Notes: generated by a model not told the origin, from the letters alone. DNA of 51,939 bases from Lachnospiraceae bacterium UBA3316 (GCA_002361955.1 DESK01000020.1:1-51939), one strand, 5' to 3'. Positions 44,121-51,939 are shown, counted from the first letter of the stretch. Translations and numbers: made by a program.

Positions 44121-44993
44121 ATGAGAACGATCAGTCAGGTGGCGCAAATAACAGGCATCAGCATACGCACGCTGCAATATTATGATGAGATCGGGCTGCT
44201 GAAACCAAGCGGACGCACGCCGTCCGGCTACCGTTTATACGATGACGAAGCATTGCAGGAGCTTCAGCAGATCCTGTTCTTTAAGGAATTAGGCTTTCCA
44301 TTGAAGGATATTCGGGAAATTCTCGAAAACCCCGATTTTGACAGGATCGCGGCGTTCAGGAGACAAAAAGAGCTGCTTCTTTTAAAGCGCAGCCGGATGG
44401 ACAGACTGATACAGCTCCTTGGCCGCTTAGAGAAAGGAGAGCAATGCATGAGCTTTAAGGAATTTGATCTGTCCGAGTATATCCATGCGTTGGAGGATTT
44501 CAAGTCCAACCAGACAGAAGAAGTAGTGAAGCACTGGGGAAGTGTTGAAAACTTTGACCTGTTCATTCAGAAAATCAAAGAGGATGAAGAAAAGGTAGCG
44601 AAGCTTGCTATTCAACAATTTGGAAGTATCGAAAAATATACGGAAGAAATGAAGCAGAATCTGGAGCATTTTTCTGAAATCATGGATCATTGGTATGCGC
44701 AAATACCGAAAGAAATGCTGGAAGAGGATCGGTTCTTCCAGTTAGCTTCCCACAAGGGTGAGGATGCGGCTTCAGACAAGATCCAGGATATTGTAAAATC
44801 GATCATTGCCTATGCGCAAGGGAATGCGCCTTCTGAATTGGTTGGGGATGATACGCATTATTGCAGGCTGATCCTGGACGTATATTCCAATGATTATCTG
44901 AAAACGGTAACCGATACAAAATACGGAGCAGGAAGCTGCGATTACATCGCAGAGGCTTTTCGCCAGTATTTATATAAAAAGGAAGAAAAGTAA
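44121..44993 (+). CDS. MerR-family regulator with TipAS domain
   Basis: A 290-residue regulator. The N-terminal MerR winged helix (residues 1-70) reads ISQVAQITGISIRTLQYYDE and is followed by a coiled-coil helix (about 80-110). The C-terminal part (about 135-285) resembles the TipAS antibiotic-binding domain (HWYAQIPKEM, FRQYLYKK). TipA-type proteins bind thiopeptides or other ligands and activate multidrug genes. ATG 44121 has AAGGAG upstream and a typical MerR start; the open frame begins earlier but includes leader. No drug exporter lies next to it, so self-regulation is the only target seen. Confidence 0.85.
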   Translation: MRTISQVAQITGISIRTLQYYDEIGLLKPSGRTPSGYRLYDDEALQELQQILFFKELGFPLKDIREILENPDFDRIAAFRRQKELLLLKRSRMDRLIQLLGRLEKGEQCMSFKEFDLSEYIHALEDFKSNQTEEVVKHWGSVENFDLFIQKIKEDEEKVAKLAIQQFGSIEKYTEEMKQNLEHFSEIMDHWYAQIPKEMLEEDRFFQLASHKGEDAASDKIQDIVKSIIAYAQGNAPSELVGDDTHYCRLILDVYSNDYLKTVTDTKYGAGSCDYIAEAFRQYLYKKEEK

Positions 44994-45001
44994 TCAGCCA
45001 G

Positions 45002-45033
45002 GCCCTATCCTGTGGCTTGCTACAGGATAGGGC
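45002..45033. terminator. Bidirectional terminator
   Basis: GCCCTATCCTGT pairs perfectly with ACAGGATAGGGC around an eight-base loop, between two convergent genes. Confidence 0.8.
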
Positions 45034-45069
45034 TTCATGTCACAAGATGCTATTTTAGGGCCTGCCCAT

Positions 45070-45675
45070 TTATATCATTGCCTCTTTCTTATTTGGCGGC
45101 TGCCTTACACATCTTTGCATCACGTCTATGATCTGTTCTAGGGTATCTTTGCAATCATTTTTTAACCACTGTGTAATGATTGCCATAAGCCCCTGAACAT
45201 AAAATGCCATCATATAGTTCCTGGATTCATCTGGCACCTGATAGCGCTCTAAGATTGGCAGAAACACAAAATGAAACAGATGGTTATAACTGTCTTCCAA
45301 ACGTAAAGCGTTTGCATTTTTCGTTGCTGTCAGAAAAAGGTGCTTATGTTCCTTTATATAATTCAAATAGGGCGTCAGATACATTGGCGTTATTAGATAT
45401 AATTCGCTTAGTGGATACTCCCTGATTCTTGTCATAAAAACCTCTGCATCTTGTTTCATATAAGCAAGGAATTGTTCATTCATATATTCCACACCTTCTG
45501 AGAGCAGGTCTTCTAAGGTTTCATAATGAAGGTAAAAGGTAGAACGATTTCCCCCTGCTTTTTCGCAGATTTCTTTCACGGTTATGTAAGCAAACTCTCT
45601 CTGTTCCAGAAGTGCCAAAAAAGCCTGATCCATTTTAACGGCAGTATTAAAATACTTACTTTCATTTTTGTTCAT
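45070..45675 (-). CDS. TetR/AcrR-family regulator
   Basis: A 201-residue regulator with an N-terminal helix-turn-helix (ITVKEICEKAGGNRSTFYLHY, about residues 31-51) and an all-helical ligand domain. ATG 45675 is chosen because GGGGC lies about nine bases upstream and because the family N-terminus begins near there; an ATG 18 codons earlier is less likely. It sits downstream of two small membrane-protein genes on the same strand, and a palindrome before those genes is a plausible operator. Confidence 0.8.
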   Translation of the reverse strand: MNKNESKYFNTAVKMDQAFLALLEQREFAYITVKEICEKAGGNRSTFYLHYETLEDLLSEGVEYMNEQFLAYMKQDAEVFMTRIREYPLSELYLITPMYLTPYLNYIKEHKHLFLTATKNANALRLEDSYNHLFHFVFLPILERYQVPDESRNYMMAFYVQGLMAIITQWLKNDCKDTLEQIIDVMQRCVRQPPNKKEAMI

Positions 45676-45748
45676 TCCATTTTGCCCCTTTCTTACCTTC
45701 AAGCTATATAGCAGCATTTCTGACAGCATGGATCAGTGTATATCATTT

Positions 45749-45937
45749 TCACGAAGAGGATATCCGTTTCATAAAATAGTAAGAGAGTACGCAATACATA
45801 GGATATGCCAGCATACTCTCTGTTTTCTCATATATAAAGATGAAAATGAGTGCGGCAAAGGAAATGAACGGAACAATAAGCAATACCCATTTAGACGGAT
45901 ACAGTATTCGTTTCTGAATCATCTTTGCCCGTTTCAT
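45749..45937 (-). pseudogene. Truncated membrane-protein gene
   Basis: Only 62 codons: an N-terminus with one full membrane segment (SKWVLLIVPFISFAALIFIF, about residues 15-34) and the start of a second, then an abrupt end RISSS. It begins two bases after the preceding gene's stop, as the second gene of an operon. In related clostridial loci, as I recall them, a longer multi-pass membrane protein occupies this place beside a TetR gene. That suggests a deletion. A short real peptide is the alternative. Confidence 0.45.
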
Positions 45938-45939
45938 AC

Positions 45940-46293
45940 TTAATTCTCGCTGATTTCCTTAGCAAGCTGCATGATCTCAAAAGCATACTTTTGTTTGCTG
46001 TTTGCCAGCATTTTTTTATAGATCGGATAGTTGATCCCCATTCCCAAAAGCCCGACAATTCCAACAATAACACCCAAAACAGACATTGCAGTAGTGCCGC
46101 CTCCGATCACATTCATGGAGAGACACATTCCTACCCCTGTGACCAAGGCGGCAATAATAACAAATGTATAAGTGAAAATCGTGGCGGGCAATTTTGCTCT
46201 TGCATCTAATTTGCGAAGTGCGATTACCTTTGAGGTGTCTTTGGGCGCATACTCGTTAGCGAGCTGTTCTGCATAAATTTTATCTGTGTTCAT
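45940..46293 (-). CDS. Small membrane protein of unknown function
   Basis: A 117-residue protein with a charged N-terminus (EYAPKDTSKVIALRKLD, about residues 13-29), two or three membrane segments (about 35-95) and a basic C-terminal tail. Similar proteins in clostridia are sometimes labelled dihydropteridine reductase, which the sequence does not support. Three ATG codons follow each other; the third (46293) is eight bases from the AGGAGG site and is preferred. TATAAT lies just upstream. It is probably controlled by the TetR-type protein at 45070. Confidence 0.65.
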   Translation of the reverse strand: MNTDKIYAEQLANEYAPKDTSKVIALRKLDARAKLPATIFTYTFVIIAALVTGVGMCLSMNVIGGGTTAMSVLGVIVGIVGLLGMGINYPIYKKMLANSKQKYAFEIMQLAKEISEN

Positions 46294-46353
46294 CATCATT
46301 GCCTCCTGTATTTGATGGCTTTATTATACGGAAAGCCGATGTGAAACGGAACA

Positions 46354-46373
46354 ACACAAATGACGGTTTGTGT
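46354..46373. promoter_or_regulatory. Palindrome upstream of the small membrane genes
   Basis: ACACAAA-TGACGG-TTTGTGT, a perfect 7-base inverted repeat with a 6-base centre, extended by AA/GTT outside. It lies about 20 bases beyond the -10 of the 46293 gene. Candidate operator of the TetR-family protein. Confidence 0.55.
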
Positions 46374-46412
46374 CGTTTTCAAAAAGCTCCCAGCGATTGA
46401 TCCTATATAGTA

Positions 46413-46447
46413 AGGCCATCACCATGCAAACGCAGAGGTGATGGCCT
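46413..46447 (-). terminator. Hairpin downstream of guaA
   Basis: AGGCCATCACC pairs perfectly with GGTGATGGCCT, 17 bases after the guaA stop. The U-run in the guaA direction is poor. Confidence 0.55.
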
Positions 46448-46463
46448 AGGATGCTTTTTCGCT

Positions 46464-48011
46464 TTATTCGAATTCAATCGTTCCAGGCGGCTTGCTCGTA
46501 ATATCATACAGAACTCTGTTTACATGGGATACTTCGTTGATAATACGGCTCGTCACCTTTTGGAGTACGCTCCAGGGGAGTTCGGCGGATTCCGCCGTCA
46601 TAAAGTCGATGGTGTTAACTGCCCGCAGGGCAATTGCGTAGTCGTAAGTTCTTTCATCCCCCATGACGCCCACAGACTGCATATTGGTCAGCGCCGCAAA
46701 ATACTGGCCGATGCACCGATCCAGTCCGGCGTTGGCGATTTCTTCCCGGTAGATGGCGTCTGCGTCCTGGACAATTTTTACCTTCTCGGCGGTGACCTCA
46801 CCGATGATGCGGACGCCCAGGCCGGGGCCGGGGAAGGGCTGGCGGAATACCAGGTGCTCCGGGATGCCAAGCTCCAGGCCTGCCTTGCGGACTTCGTCCT
46901 TAAACAGGTCGCGCAGCGGCTCCAGGATTTCTTTAAAGTCCACGCAGGAGGGAAGGCCGCCCACGTTGTGGTGGGATTTGATTACGGCAGATTCGCCGCC
47001 CAGGCCGCTCTCGACCACGTCAGGGTAGATGGTTCCCTGTACCAGGAAATCTACGGCGCCGATTTTCTTTGCCTCTTCCTCAAAAACGCGGATGAATTCT
47101 TCACCGATGATCTTTCTCTTTTTCTCCGGCTCTGTCACCCCCGCAAGCTTACCATAAAAGCGTTCCTGGGCGTTTACGCGGATAAAATTCAGGTTATAAG
47201 CGCCGTTCGGGCCGAAAACGGCCTCCACCTCGTCGCCCTCGTTTTTGCGCAGAAGGCCGTGGTCCACAAAGACGCAGGTGAGCTGGTCGCCCACAGCCTT
47301 GGAGAGCAGCACGGCAGCTACGGAGGAGTCTACACCGCCGGAGAGAGCGCAGAGCACCTTTCCGGAGCCTACCTTCTGGCGGATTTCGCGGATGGAATGT
47401 TCCACAAAGGAGTCCATTTTCCAATCCCCGGCGCAGCCGCAGACATTGTAGACAAAGTTGTGGAGCATTTCCTTTCCCTGGGCTGTGTGAAGCACTTCCG
47501 GATGGAACTGGATCGCGTAAAGGGCTTCCGCGGCATTTTCCGCTGCTGCCACCGGGCAGTCCGCTGTGTGGGCGGTGATGGAAAAACCTGGGGCAGTCTG
47601 GGAAATGTAGTCAAAGTGGCTCATCCAGCAGATAGTGCGGGGTGAGACACCCTGAAATATCTTAGAGTCCTGCTTGTCAATGAGAACTTCGGTTTTGCCA
47701 TATTCTCGTACATTGGCGCGTTCTACCTTGCCGCCCAAAACGTGCATCATGAGCTGGGCTCCATAGCAAAGTCCCAGAACGGGGACGCCCATTTTGAACA
47801 GCTCGGCGGAGTAGGTGGGAGAGTCCGCTTCGTAGCAGCTGTTCGGCCCTCCGGTGAGGATGATTCCCTTGGGATTCATCGCCTTGATTTTTTCAATATC
47901 TGTTTTGTAAGAGTAGATTTCACAGTAAACGTTACACTCTCTTACACGCCTGGCGACCAGCTGATTATACTGGCCGCCAAAATCCAGTACGATAACAACT
48001 TCGTTTTTCAA
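46464..48011 (-). CDS. guaA: GMP synthase (glutamine-hydrolysing)
   Basis: A 515-residue enzyme that converts XMP, ATP and glutamine to GMP. The N-terminal class I glutamine amidotransferase domain has Cys82 in GLCYGAQ and His170/Glu172 in FHPEV. The ATP-pyrophosphatase domain has the P-loop SGGVDSS (224-230), and the C-terminal dimerisation domain ends in the usual KPPGTIEFE. Full length for the family. A single-gene unit, with its own promoter and a hairpin leader. Confidence 0.97.
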   Translation of the reverse strand: MKNEVVIVLDFGGQYNQLVARRVRECNVYCEIYSYKTDIEKIKAMNPKGIILTGGPNSCYEADSPTYSAELFKMGVPVLGLCYGAQLMMHVLGGKVERANVREYGKTEVLIDKQDSKIFQGVSPRTICWMSHFDYISQTAPGFSITAHTADCPVAAAENAAEALYAIQFHPEVLHTAQGKEMLHNFVYNVCGCAGDWKMDSFVEHSIREIRQKVGSGKVLCALSGGVDSSVAAVLLSKAVGDQLTCVFVDHGLLRKNEGDEVEAVFGPNGAYNLNFIRVNAQERFYGKLAGVTEPEKKRKIIGEEFIRVFEEEAKKIGAVDFLVQGTIYPDVVESGLGGESAVIKSHHNVGGLPSCVDFKEILEPLRDLFKDEVRKAGLELGIPEHLVFRQPFPGPGLGVRIIGEVTAEKVKIVQDADAIYREEIANAGLDRCIGQYFAALTNMQSVGVMGDERTYDYAIALRAVNTIDFMTAESAELPWSVLQKVTSRIINEVSHVNRVLYDITSKPPGTIEFE

Positions 48012-48037
48012 AGATTTTCCTCCTAGCTTCGTTTACT

Positions 48038-48103
48038 CTGAAAGTTTCTTTACCGTCACTTTCAGAAGGGTCTGCCGTTTATGTAAAGCTTTGTGCTAAA
48101 CGG
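48038..48103 (-). promoter_or_regulatory. Two-hairpin leader of guaA
   Basis: The leader of about 110 bases has CCGTTTA/TAAACGG (48075-48103) and then CTGAAAGT/ACTTTCAG (48038-48065). There is no purine riboswitch core and no terminator run. Possible RNA-level control. Confidence 0.45.
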
Positions 48104-48127
48104 TAATCACAGTTTTTTGCGTTATTT

Positions 48128-48156
48128 ATTATAAAGGAATTGGGGGGCCTTGACAA
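48128..48156 (-). promoter_or_regulatory. guaA promoter
   Basis: On the minus strand: TTGTCA (48151-48156), a 17-base spacer, TATAAT (48128-48133). Confidence 0.75.
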
Positions 48157-48162
48157 GCGTCT

Positions 48163-48660
48163 TTATAAATCTTGTTTTATGGCGCTCCAGGCTTTTAGCA
48201 AGCGGTCCATCTGCCAGGCGGCGTTGGCGGGGCTGGTCGATGGAAGCTTAATGATTTCACGCCCCGTCAGGGGAAGTGTGTACCTGCGGTACAGATCGCA
48301 GGCCTTCTGGCCGTTTCCGTAAATGTTCCGGATGGGAGCTTTTTTAAGGATCAGGGAAAGGTCGGCGGGAATGACATTTTTGATGGAGCTGTCACTGGAG
48401 CCAATAATATCGCATTGGGAGATCACATCCCATATGGCGATATGGTTTGCTAACAGGAACTGCTTTTTCTCATCGATACTCTGGGGAACGGGAACCTTTT
48501 GCAGCGCGGCCAGCACACGCCAGAAACGATTCTGGGGATGGCCGTAGTAAAAATTGATTTCCCGGGATTTGACGGAGGGAAAGGTGCCCAGGATCAGGAT
48601 CTTTGAATGCTCGTCGAAAACCGGGGAAAAACAGTGGGAAAGGGTTTGGTATTCCTTCAT
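48163..48660 (-). CDS. Hypoxanthine-DNA glycosylase-type protein
   Basis: A 165-residue protein of the uracil-DNA-glycosylase superfamily, closest to the hypoxanthine (deoxyinosine) DNA glycosylases. Motifs are ILILGTFPSVKSRE near residues 21-34, YYGHPQNRFW near 38-47 and the C-terminal LPSTSPANAAW. Such enzymes remove deaminated adenine from DNA to begin base-excision repair. It lies upstream of guaA in the same direction, but its 3' end overlaps the guaA promoter region, so they are likely separate units. Confidence 0.85.
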   Translation of the reverse strand: MKEYQTLSHCFSPVFDEHSKILILGTFPSVKSREINFYYGHPQNRFWRVLAALQKVPVPQSIDEKKQFLLANHIAIWDVISQCDIIGSSDSSIKNVIPADLSLILKKAPIRNIYGNGQKACDLYRRYTLPLTGREIIKLPSTSPANAAWQMDRLLKAWSAIKQDL

Positions 48661-48758
48661 GCAGCTACCTCCGTTGGGATAGAAAGATTTTTTAGTCAGG
48701 AATATTGTAGCAGAAAAATAAGGATTTGGATACGGTTACCACAGCCGTCTGCGTCAAA

Positions 48759-48787
48759 TTGACAGATGATTTCCGCTGGTGTAAGAT
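48759..48787 (+). promoter_or_regulatory. Promoter of the 4Fe-4S protein gene
   Basis: TTGACA (48759-48764), a 17-base spacer, TAAGAT (48782-48787). The leader contains the hairpin GTTACT/AGTAAC. Confidence 0.65.
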
Positions 48788-48873
48788 AGGGGAAGAGTAA
48801 TGAAGGCGCTGCGTTGTTACTGTGAGCGGAGTAACCGTAACGCTGCGTTTGCGAAAAGGAAAGGAGGAATACG

Positions 48874-50172
48874 ATGGGACATCTGACAACGAAGGACGCG
48901 TATAAGAGCCTGGAAGAGCGGATTAATTGGTTCACACAGGGGGCGCCGCCTTCTGAAACCTTATACAAGATCCTTCAGGTGCTGTATACGGAGAAGGAGG
49001 CAAAATGGGTAGCGCTGCTTCCGGTACGCCCCTTCACGTTAAAGAAGGCGGCAAAGATCTGGGGAACAACGGAGGCAAAGGCGGAGAAGCTGCTGGATCA
49101 CCTCTGTGAGAAAGCGCTTCTGGTGGATTCTGACTATCACGGACAGCGCCAGTTTGTTATGCCGCCGCCTATGGCCGGTTTTATTGAGTTTGCTTTGATG
49201 CGGACCAGGGGAGATATTGACCAGAAGTATCTGGCGGAATTGTATTATCAATACATGAATGTGGAGGAGGATTTCGTCAAGGATCTGTTTTTCGCCACAG
49301 AAACCAGGCTTGGAAGGGTGTATGTCCAGGAGCCGGTGCTGACAAATGACAAGACAAATCATATTTTGGACTATGAGAGAGCCACCCATATCATTGAGGA
49401 GGCCAAATATATCGGTCTTGGCACCTGCTACTGCCGTCACAAAATGTACCATGCGGGTCATCCCTGTGAGATCAACGCACCGTGGGACGTATGCCTGACC
49501 TTTGACAATGTGGCCCGTTCCCTGGCGGAGCATGGGGACTATGCGAGGCTGATCTCCAAGGAGGAGGCCAAGGAGGTTCTGGAGCTGTCGTATGAGAGTA
49601 ACCTGGTGCAGATCGGGGAAAATGTGAGGGAGCATCCGGCCTTTATCTGCAACTGCTGTGGCTGCTGCTGCGAGGCACTGCAGGCGGCCAGAAAATTTTC
49701 ACCTATGCAGCCTGTGGCCACCACCAATTATATTCCCAAGGTAACGCAGGATACGTGCGTTGGCTGTGGAAAATGCGCTAAAGTATGTCCGATTCTGGCT
49801 ATCAGGATGGAAGAACAGGAGAATCCGGACGGATCGAAAAAAAGGCGCCCTGTGATTGATGAGGAAATCTGCCTGGGATGCGGCGTCTGTGCCAGAAACT
49901 GTCCAAAGGATGCCATCAAACTGGAGAGGAGGCCCGTACAGGTCATCACTCCGGTAAACAGTACCCACCGCTTCGTGCTTCAGGCCATCGAGAAGGGGAC
50001 GCTGCAGAACCTTGTATTTGACAATCAAGCGTTTGCGAACCACAGGGCCATGGCCGCAGTCTTCGGCACGATTTTGAAGCTGCCGCCGCTTAAACAGGCG
50101 CTGGCCAGCAAACAGTTTAAATCCGTGTATCTGGACAGCCTGCTGTCAAAATATCAAAAAAAGATTAAATGA
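48874..50172 (+). CDS. 4Fe-4S ferredoxin-type protein
   Basis: A 432-residue cytoplasmic iron-sulfur protein. The N-terminal part (about 40-100) looks like a winged helix (LKKAAKIWGTTEAKAEKLLDH). Cysteine groups follow: GTCYCRHKM near 188, the dense CNCCGCCC (from Cys259) and two classic [4Fe-4S] sites, Cys295-298-301-305 and Cys333-336-339-343. Similar proteins in anaerobes are annotated only as 4Fe-4S binding proteins. The reaction is unknown; electron transfer is likely. The start follows AAAGGAGG. Confidence 0.8.
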   Translation: MGHLTTKDAYKSLEERINWFTQGAPPSETLYKILQVLYTEKEAKWVALLPVRPFTLKKAAKIWGTTEAKAEKLLDHLCEKALLVDSDYHGQRQFVMPPPMAGFIEFALMRTRGDIDQKYLAELYYQYMNVEEDFVKDLFFATETRLGRVYVQEPVLTNDKTNHILDYERATHIIEEAKYIGLGTCYCRHKMYHAGHPCEINAPWDVCLTFDNVARSLAEHGDYARLISKEEAKEVLELSYESNLVQIGENVREHPAFICNCCGCCCEALQAARKFSPMQPVATTNYIPKVTQDTCVGCGKCAKVCPILAIRMEEQENPDGSKKRRPVIDEEICLGCGVCARNCPKDAIKLERRPVQVITPVNSTHRFVLQAIEKGTLQNLVFDNQAFANHRAMAAVFGTILKLPPLKQALASKQFKSVYLDSLLSKYQKKIK

Positions 50173-50352
50173 TTTAGGTGTCAAAACTGGTTTACGGATT
50201 GTTATGCGCACAGCGCTTTCACAATCCGCCTGGAAATTCGGAATCCGCGGGGCCCCTTCCCCACTTCTTCCTCATTTCCAGGCGTGTCATAAAGCCTCTC
50301 ATCCACTGTCACGCAAGCATGACGTGAATTCGGGCTTTTGACACTGAAACCA
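50173..50352. repeat. Short repeat family, copy B (before nhaC)
   Basis: It begins TTTAGGTGTCAAAACTGG and ends GGGCTTTTGACACTGAAACC, with GTGTCAAAA and TTTTGACAC as inverted ends. Its internal segment includes TGCGCACAGCGC and the hairpin CCTGGAAAT/ATTTCCAGG (50230-50282). It is the longest of three copies and fills the gap before the antiporter gene. Confidence 0.7.
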
Positions 50353-50390
50353 TTAAATAGCATCAACTTCTACAGAGGAAAGGGAAAGAA

Positions 50391-51713
50391 ATGAAAAAGA
50401 ATAATCCTATTGCATTACTGCCGATCGGCGTGTTCCTGGTGTTATATCTGGGACTGGGCATTTTGTTTGAGTACGTATTGAAGATCCCCATGGGATTTTA
50501 TAACATTCCGATTGTCATTGCTTTTATGGCGGCAATCCTTGTGGCCTGCCTGCAGAACAGAGCGTTAACGTTTGATGACAAGCTGGAGGTCATGGCGCAG
50601 GGGCTGGCAGACAAAAACATTATTACCATGATTCTCATTTTCCTGACAGCCGGCGCCTTTGTGGGCGTGGTGGGCAGGAGCAGCGCGGAGAGCGTTGCCT
50701 ACTTTATGCTGTCTTTGATTCCGACCAGGTATGCGGTGGCGGTGCTGTTTGTGGTTGCCTGTTTCGTATCTACGGCCATGGGAACCTCTGTGGGCACGAT
50801 CACGCTGATCACCCCCATTGCGGTGGCAGTGTCCGCGGCCTCCGGGTTTGACCAGGCCCTGTGCGTGGGTTCCGTCATGGGAGGAGCGATGTTCGGGGAC
50901 AATCTGTCTTTTATTTCCGACACGACGATTGCGGCCTGCAACGGCCAGGGGTGCGCCATGAGGGATAAATTCCGGGAGAATTTCGGCATCGCCTTTCCGG
51001 CGGCTCTGGCAACCCTGGTTCTGATTTTAGCGCTTTCTCTGCGCACGGACCTGAACGGGGCGGTGTCCCAGGATTACAATCTGATCCAGGTGATCCCCTA
51101 TGTGCTGGTTCTGATCGGAGGGATCGCAGGTATCAATGTATTTGTGGTTTTGATCGGAGGCATTATTTCCGGCGCGGTGATTATGCTGGCTACAGGCCAG
51201 ATCGCCCCGGTAGACCTGATCGGAAGCATGGGCTCCGGCGCCTCGGGAATGTTTGAGACAAGTATGGTGGCGATTCTAGTATCGGCCATGTGCGCCCTGA
51301 TCCGGGAGTACGGCGGGTTTGAAACACTGCTTTCCGCCATCCGCCGCGTCTTTAAGGGACGGAAGGGCGGACAGCTCGGCATGGGACTCCTGGTGGGAGT
51401 GATGGATATTGCTACGGCCAACAATACGGTGGCCATCGTGATGGCAAATCCCATCGCCAGGGAGATGGGGGAGGAGTACGGCATTTCCCCCAGAAAATCA
51501 GCTTCCATTCTGGACACGTTCTCCTGTATTTTCCAGGGAGTCATTCCCTATGGAGCGCAGATGCTGGTGGCCTTATCCGCGGCAAATGAGCTGGGGTATG
51601 AGCTGTCGGCCTTTGATGTGATCCCGAAGCTTTTCTATCCGGGAATGCTCCTGATCAGCTCTCTCGTGTTTATCTTTCTTATTCCGGAGAGGAGACGGCA
51701 GAGGGGAATGTGA
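50391..51713 (+). CDS. NhaC-family Na+/H+ antiporter
   Basis: A 440-residue membrane protein with about eleven or twelve hydrophobic segments. It has the NhaC-family features STAMGTSVGTITLITPIA near residues 127-144 and GGAMFGDNLSFISDTT near 163-178. Members exchange sodium for protons, or malate/lactate in some cases. The ribosome site GAGGAAAGGGAAAGAA precedes ATG 50391. A single gene flanked on both sides by copies of the same repeat. The transported ion is inferred from the family. Confidence 0.88.
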   Translation: MKKNNPIALLPIGVFLVLYLGLGILFEYVLKIPMGFYNIPIVIAFMAAILVACLQNRALTFDDKLEVMAQGLADKNIITMILIFLTAGAFVGVVGRSSAESVAYFMLSLIPTRYAVAVLFVVACFVSTAMGTSVGTITLITPIAVAVSAASGFDQALCVGSVMGGAMFGDNLSFISDTTIAACNGQGCAMRDKFRENFGIAFPAALATLVLILALSLRTDLNGAVSQDYNLIQVIPYVLVLIGGIAGINVFVVLIGGIISGAVIMLATGQIAPVDLIGSMGSGASGMFETSMVAILVSAMCALIREYGGFETLLSAIRRVFKGRKGGQLGMGLLVGVMDIATANNTVAIVMANPIAREMGEEYGISPRKSASILDTFSCIFQGVIPYGAQMLVALSAANELGYELSAFDVIPKLFYPGMLLISSLVFIFLIPERRRQRGM

Positions 51714-51732
51714 GTTTGGTTTAAAACACAAA

Positions 51733-51831
51733 ATTTGTTTACAGATTGTTCCGCGCACAGCGCTCCTACCATCCGCCTGAAAATTCTCTCATCCACTGCC
51801 ATGCAAGCATCGCATGAATGAGAGAATTTTA
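51733..51831. repeat. Short repeat family, copy C (after nhaC)
   Basis: It shares TTTACAGATTGTT, GCGCACAGCGCT, ATCCGCCTG and CTCTCATCCACTG with copy B, but lacks B's GC-rich middle and the TTTTGACAC end. AAATTCTCTCAT pairs with ATGAGAGAATTT, so it could terminate the antiporter transcript. Confidence 0.6.
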
Positions 51832-51832
51832 A

Positions 51833-51901
51833 GTTACTGTTCACTTTGTTCACAGTAACATTCGCAAATCCATCTAAAATTCGCTTTGCGAATAGGATTT
51901 G
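51833..51901. other. Two hairpins near the right edge
   Basis: GTTACTGT/ACAGTAAC (51833-51859), and CAAATCC/GGATTTG enclosing ATTCGC/GCGAAT (51865-51901). No gene was found from 51714 to the window end. Confidence 0.5.
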
Positions 51902-51939
51902 CTCACACCTGAATCACTTTCTTACGGTCTGTGCAGCAA

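Noticed and set aside
45204..45425. Plus-strand small frame inside the TetR-type gene
   Set aside because: Antisense, no ribosome site, no similarity recognised.
46524..47645. Plus-strand open frame of 373 codons opposite guaA
   Set aside because: The guaA reading is certain, and the opposite frame has no domain.
48012..48127. Purine riboswitch before guaA
   Set aside because: The three-way junction core and its conserved loops are not visible.
1..51939. CRISPR arrays, rRNA or tRNA genes
   Set aside because: No regularly spaced direct repeats with unique spacers and no cloverleaf or rRNA segments were recognised by reading.

Overview
The window looks like a chromosomal stretch from a spore-forming gut clostridium, most likely a Lachnospiraceae member. 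The evidence is Gram-positive AGGAGG ribosome sites, a spoIIID gene behind a sigma-E-type promoter, a class III fructose-bisphosphatase, a YolD/UvrX-type pair, and four secreted host-glycan hydrolases that each end in a dockerin. No rRNA, tRNA, CRISPR array or intact insertion sequence was seen.

Layout. 1-910: the 3' end of a TrmO-like gene and the relic of a tyrosine integrase. 915-7150: a radical SAM activase-like gene, then a five-gene ABC importer of the nickel/peptide type. The importer has two nearly identical promoter/operator modules, one before the binding protein and one before the permeases. 7200-13210: a multi-hairpin element, then a fructose unit (1-phosphofructokinase, PTS IIABC, DeoR-type regulator) and fructose-1,6-bisphosphatase, with 10-bp phased direct repeats at the fruK promoter.

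13318-37648 is the accessory core. A GH84 beta-N-acetylglucosaminidase and a GH63-type alpha-glucosidase lie on the minus strand. A 2331-residue GH110 alpha-galactosidase and a 2121-residue GH2 beta-galactosidase lie on the plus strand. All four carry a signal peptide, FIVAR-like helical repeats and a C-terminal type I-like dockerin, so they probably assemble on a cohesin protein encoded outside the window. Their activities suggest attack on mucin or blood-group O-glycans. spoIIID and the YolD/Y-family polymerase pair sit inside this cluster.

37650-43460: a strongly folded candidate non-coding RNA with its own promoter and terminator lies directly ahead of an RtcB-type RNA ligase gene. It is followed by two paralogous AAA-ATPase-like/PD-(D/E)XK genes flanking a small YunG-like gene. 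The paralogues share patches of almost identical DNA. 43500-46380: an SdpI-like membrane protein, a MerR/TipAS regulator with a 19-bp-spaced promoter, and a TetR locus with a small membrane protein and a truncated gene. 46464-51939: guaA with a hairpin leader, a hypoxanthine-DNA-glycosylase-type gene, a 4Fe-4S protein and an NhaC-type antiporter bracketed by two copies of a short repeat. A third copy lies in the GH84 leader.

All functional calls come from motif recognition by eye. No database search was run.
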